A stretch of 64,000 nucleotides of DNA from Nematopogon swammerdamellus (Eukaryota > Arthropoda > Insecta > Lepidoptera > Adelidae). Of this stretch, positions 63,061 to 64,000 are shown piece after piece. How positions within the stretch are numbered: position 1 is the stretch's first letter; each line of letters starts with the position of its first letter. A program made the position numbers and the translations under genes. The stretch is taken from contig OX336344.1 in the NCBI GenBank assembly GCA_946902875.1, positions 15,769,791-15,833,790 on the forward strand, in the 5' to 3' direction. Under the pieces are notes generated by a model that worked only from the letters and a program-made list of their open reading frames with translations, had not been told where the DNA came from and made no database searches.

Positions 63061-63292
63061 TGTTCACCATCACATATCGAACGTCAGGTGGGAGAAGGCG
63101 GTAACCGATCGCTGTTCATTGATCACTATCTATCTGTCTACCACCGAACAGTACATTTTATTTTCCAGTATCATCGCCCCGGCCGTCGCAAGTCGAGCTA
63201 GGAGGTGCTTCGACCTCGGACATTACAGATTCATTCGCTGTTTTTGTCACAACATGGGCAGCTCCAGCGGTCGAGAGACTCTCGCCGACCTA

Positions 63293-63510
63293 GGACGGAT
63301 AAAGTGACCGCTCTTCGCCGTCACCCAGCCGAACACGGTGACTGTCCTAACCTAGGACGGACCGCTCTTCGCCGCCAGCGAGCCGAACACGGCGACTGTC
63401 CTAACTTAGGACGGATAAAGTAACCGCTCTTCGCCGCCAGCCAGCCGGCCACGGCGACTGTCCTAACCTAGGACGGATAAAGTGGCCGCTCTTCGCCGCC
63501 AGCCAGTCGA
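63293..63510. repeat. Minisatellite, four units of about 62 bp
   Basis: Units start aggacggataaagtgaccgc tcttcgccgcc and contain gaacacggcgactgtcctaa. Starts at about 63293, 63354, 63408 and 63470; the second unit lacks 8 bp (ataaagtg). Highly G+C-rich. ORFs here only read the repeat. Confidence 0.85.
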
Positions 63511-64000
63511 CCACCAAGTGACGGCAGACCTCGTGCGGACCCCGCGCACAAAAGCCCGGTGTAGTTGTGAAAGGCTAAAGACTAAAGTCTAAAGAATAAT
63601 ATACTTTTTCATTCGCAGATTCTAGATTCAAAGACAAGCTTAATTTTATAAGTTCTGTAGTAAAACATGGCAAATTATACAAATAGTATGTGCACTTTTA
63701 CTTCTAACTGTACTTACGTACATAAATAGTAATAATACTTTATTAGCAATTATCGCAAAAATAGCGGTAATCACAGCTTGTCTAGACGTATTGAGAAACC
63801 CGTTGGAGCGAGTGAAACGGATAATGACAAATTGCTCGTAGCGATGAATTGCTAACAGAGAATAGCCCTGCAGATACAGCAGTGTTAGGCCACAACTAAC
63901 GAGGATGTACAGTTCACGCGTAGCGACTTAAAAGGCGTGCTTACTTTCAATTTGCGCTTATCCCCCGCTTCCGGTGCCCGACCGAGATATGGCGAGTAAC
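63511..64000. other. Unique DNA to the window end
   Basis: CpG-containing start (ctcgtgcggaccccgcgcac) then A+T-rich DNA. No repeat, ORF or RNA gene that I can support. Confidence 0.4.

Overview
The window is nuclear DNA of an insect, most likely a moth or butterfly (Lepidoptera). Three things point there: an A+T-rich background, dense interspersed repeats of kinds I know from lepidopteran genomes (the ctagcttttgcccgcggcttcg helitron-like end, the agggttccgta / gtctgtctgtc family, the aaccgacttc family), and RTE, Jockey/CR1 and BEL-Pao retroelements. There is no bacterial-style gene packing. Conventional host coding sequence is almost absent. The clearest host gene is the 3' end of a plus-strand gene at the left edge: an internal exon at about 2515-2575 and a terminal coding exon at 2671-2890, with a polyadenylation signal near 3145.

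The rest is layered mobile elements. From 1 to 13.6 kb there are SINEs, MITEs, repeat fragments and unique A+T-rich DNA. From 13.9 to 17.8 kb there is a LINE remnant, a 716-bp inverted-repeat element, and a 2.7-kb DNA element with 32-bp terminal inverted repeats that carries a decayed DUF7869-like protein. From 18.8 to 24.7 kb there are nested SINEs, a 30-odd-bp tandem array and three inverted-repeat elements. From 25.9 to 26.6 kb there is a CpG-rich, exon- or promoter-like island. A complete 6.2-kb BEL-Pao element on the minus strand fills 27795-34013, with 177/179-bp LTRs, a 5-bp target duplication, and one reading frame broken by two stops. From 36 to 44 kb there are LINE 3' ends and a young RTE element with an open 606-codon reverse transcriptase ORF, inserted into a SINE. 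From 44 to 59 kb there are unique islands, SINEs, a long hairpin and helitron-like ends. From 59 to 64 kb there is a hAT-type MITE with an exact 8-bp target duplication, a Jockey/CR1-type LINE (531 codons open) inside a 13-bp target duplication with an unexplained palindrome at its 5' side, and a 62-bp minisatellite.

The main unifying observation is a modular set of short interspersed elements. Two abundant families (S1 and S2 here) have different tRNA-like heads and different 3' tails but share a central body of about 130 bp. A third family (T) contributes its head to at least one S2 copy. Autonomous LINEs in the same window (RTE and Jockey/CR1) are candidate partners for their mobilisation, though no tail matching was demonstrated. 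Several insertions are nested, so the relative order of activity can be read directly: RTE into S2, S1 into T, S1 into R3, a LINE tail into S2, a LINE into the X repeat, and an RTE tail into family A.

Limits: exon boundaries, family names and ages are read by eye without alignment or database search. Repeat boundaries are usually good to about 5-20 bp.
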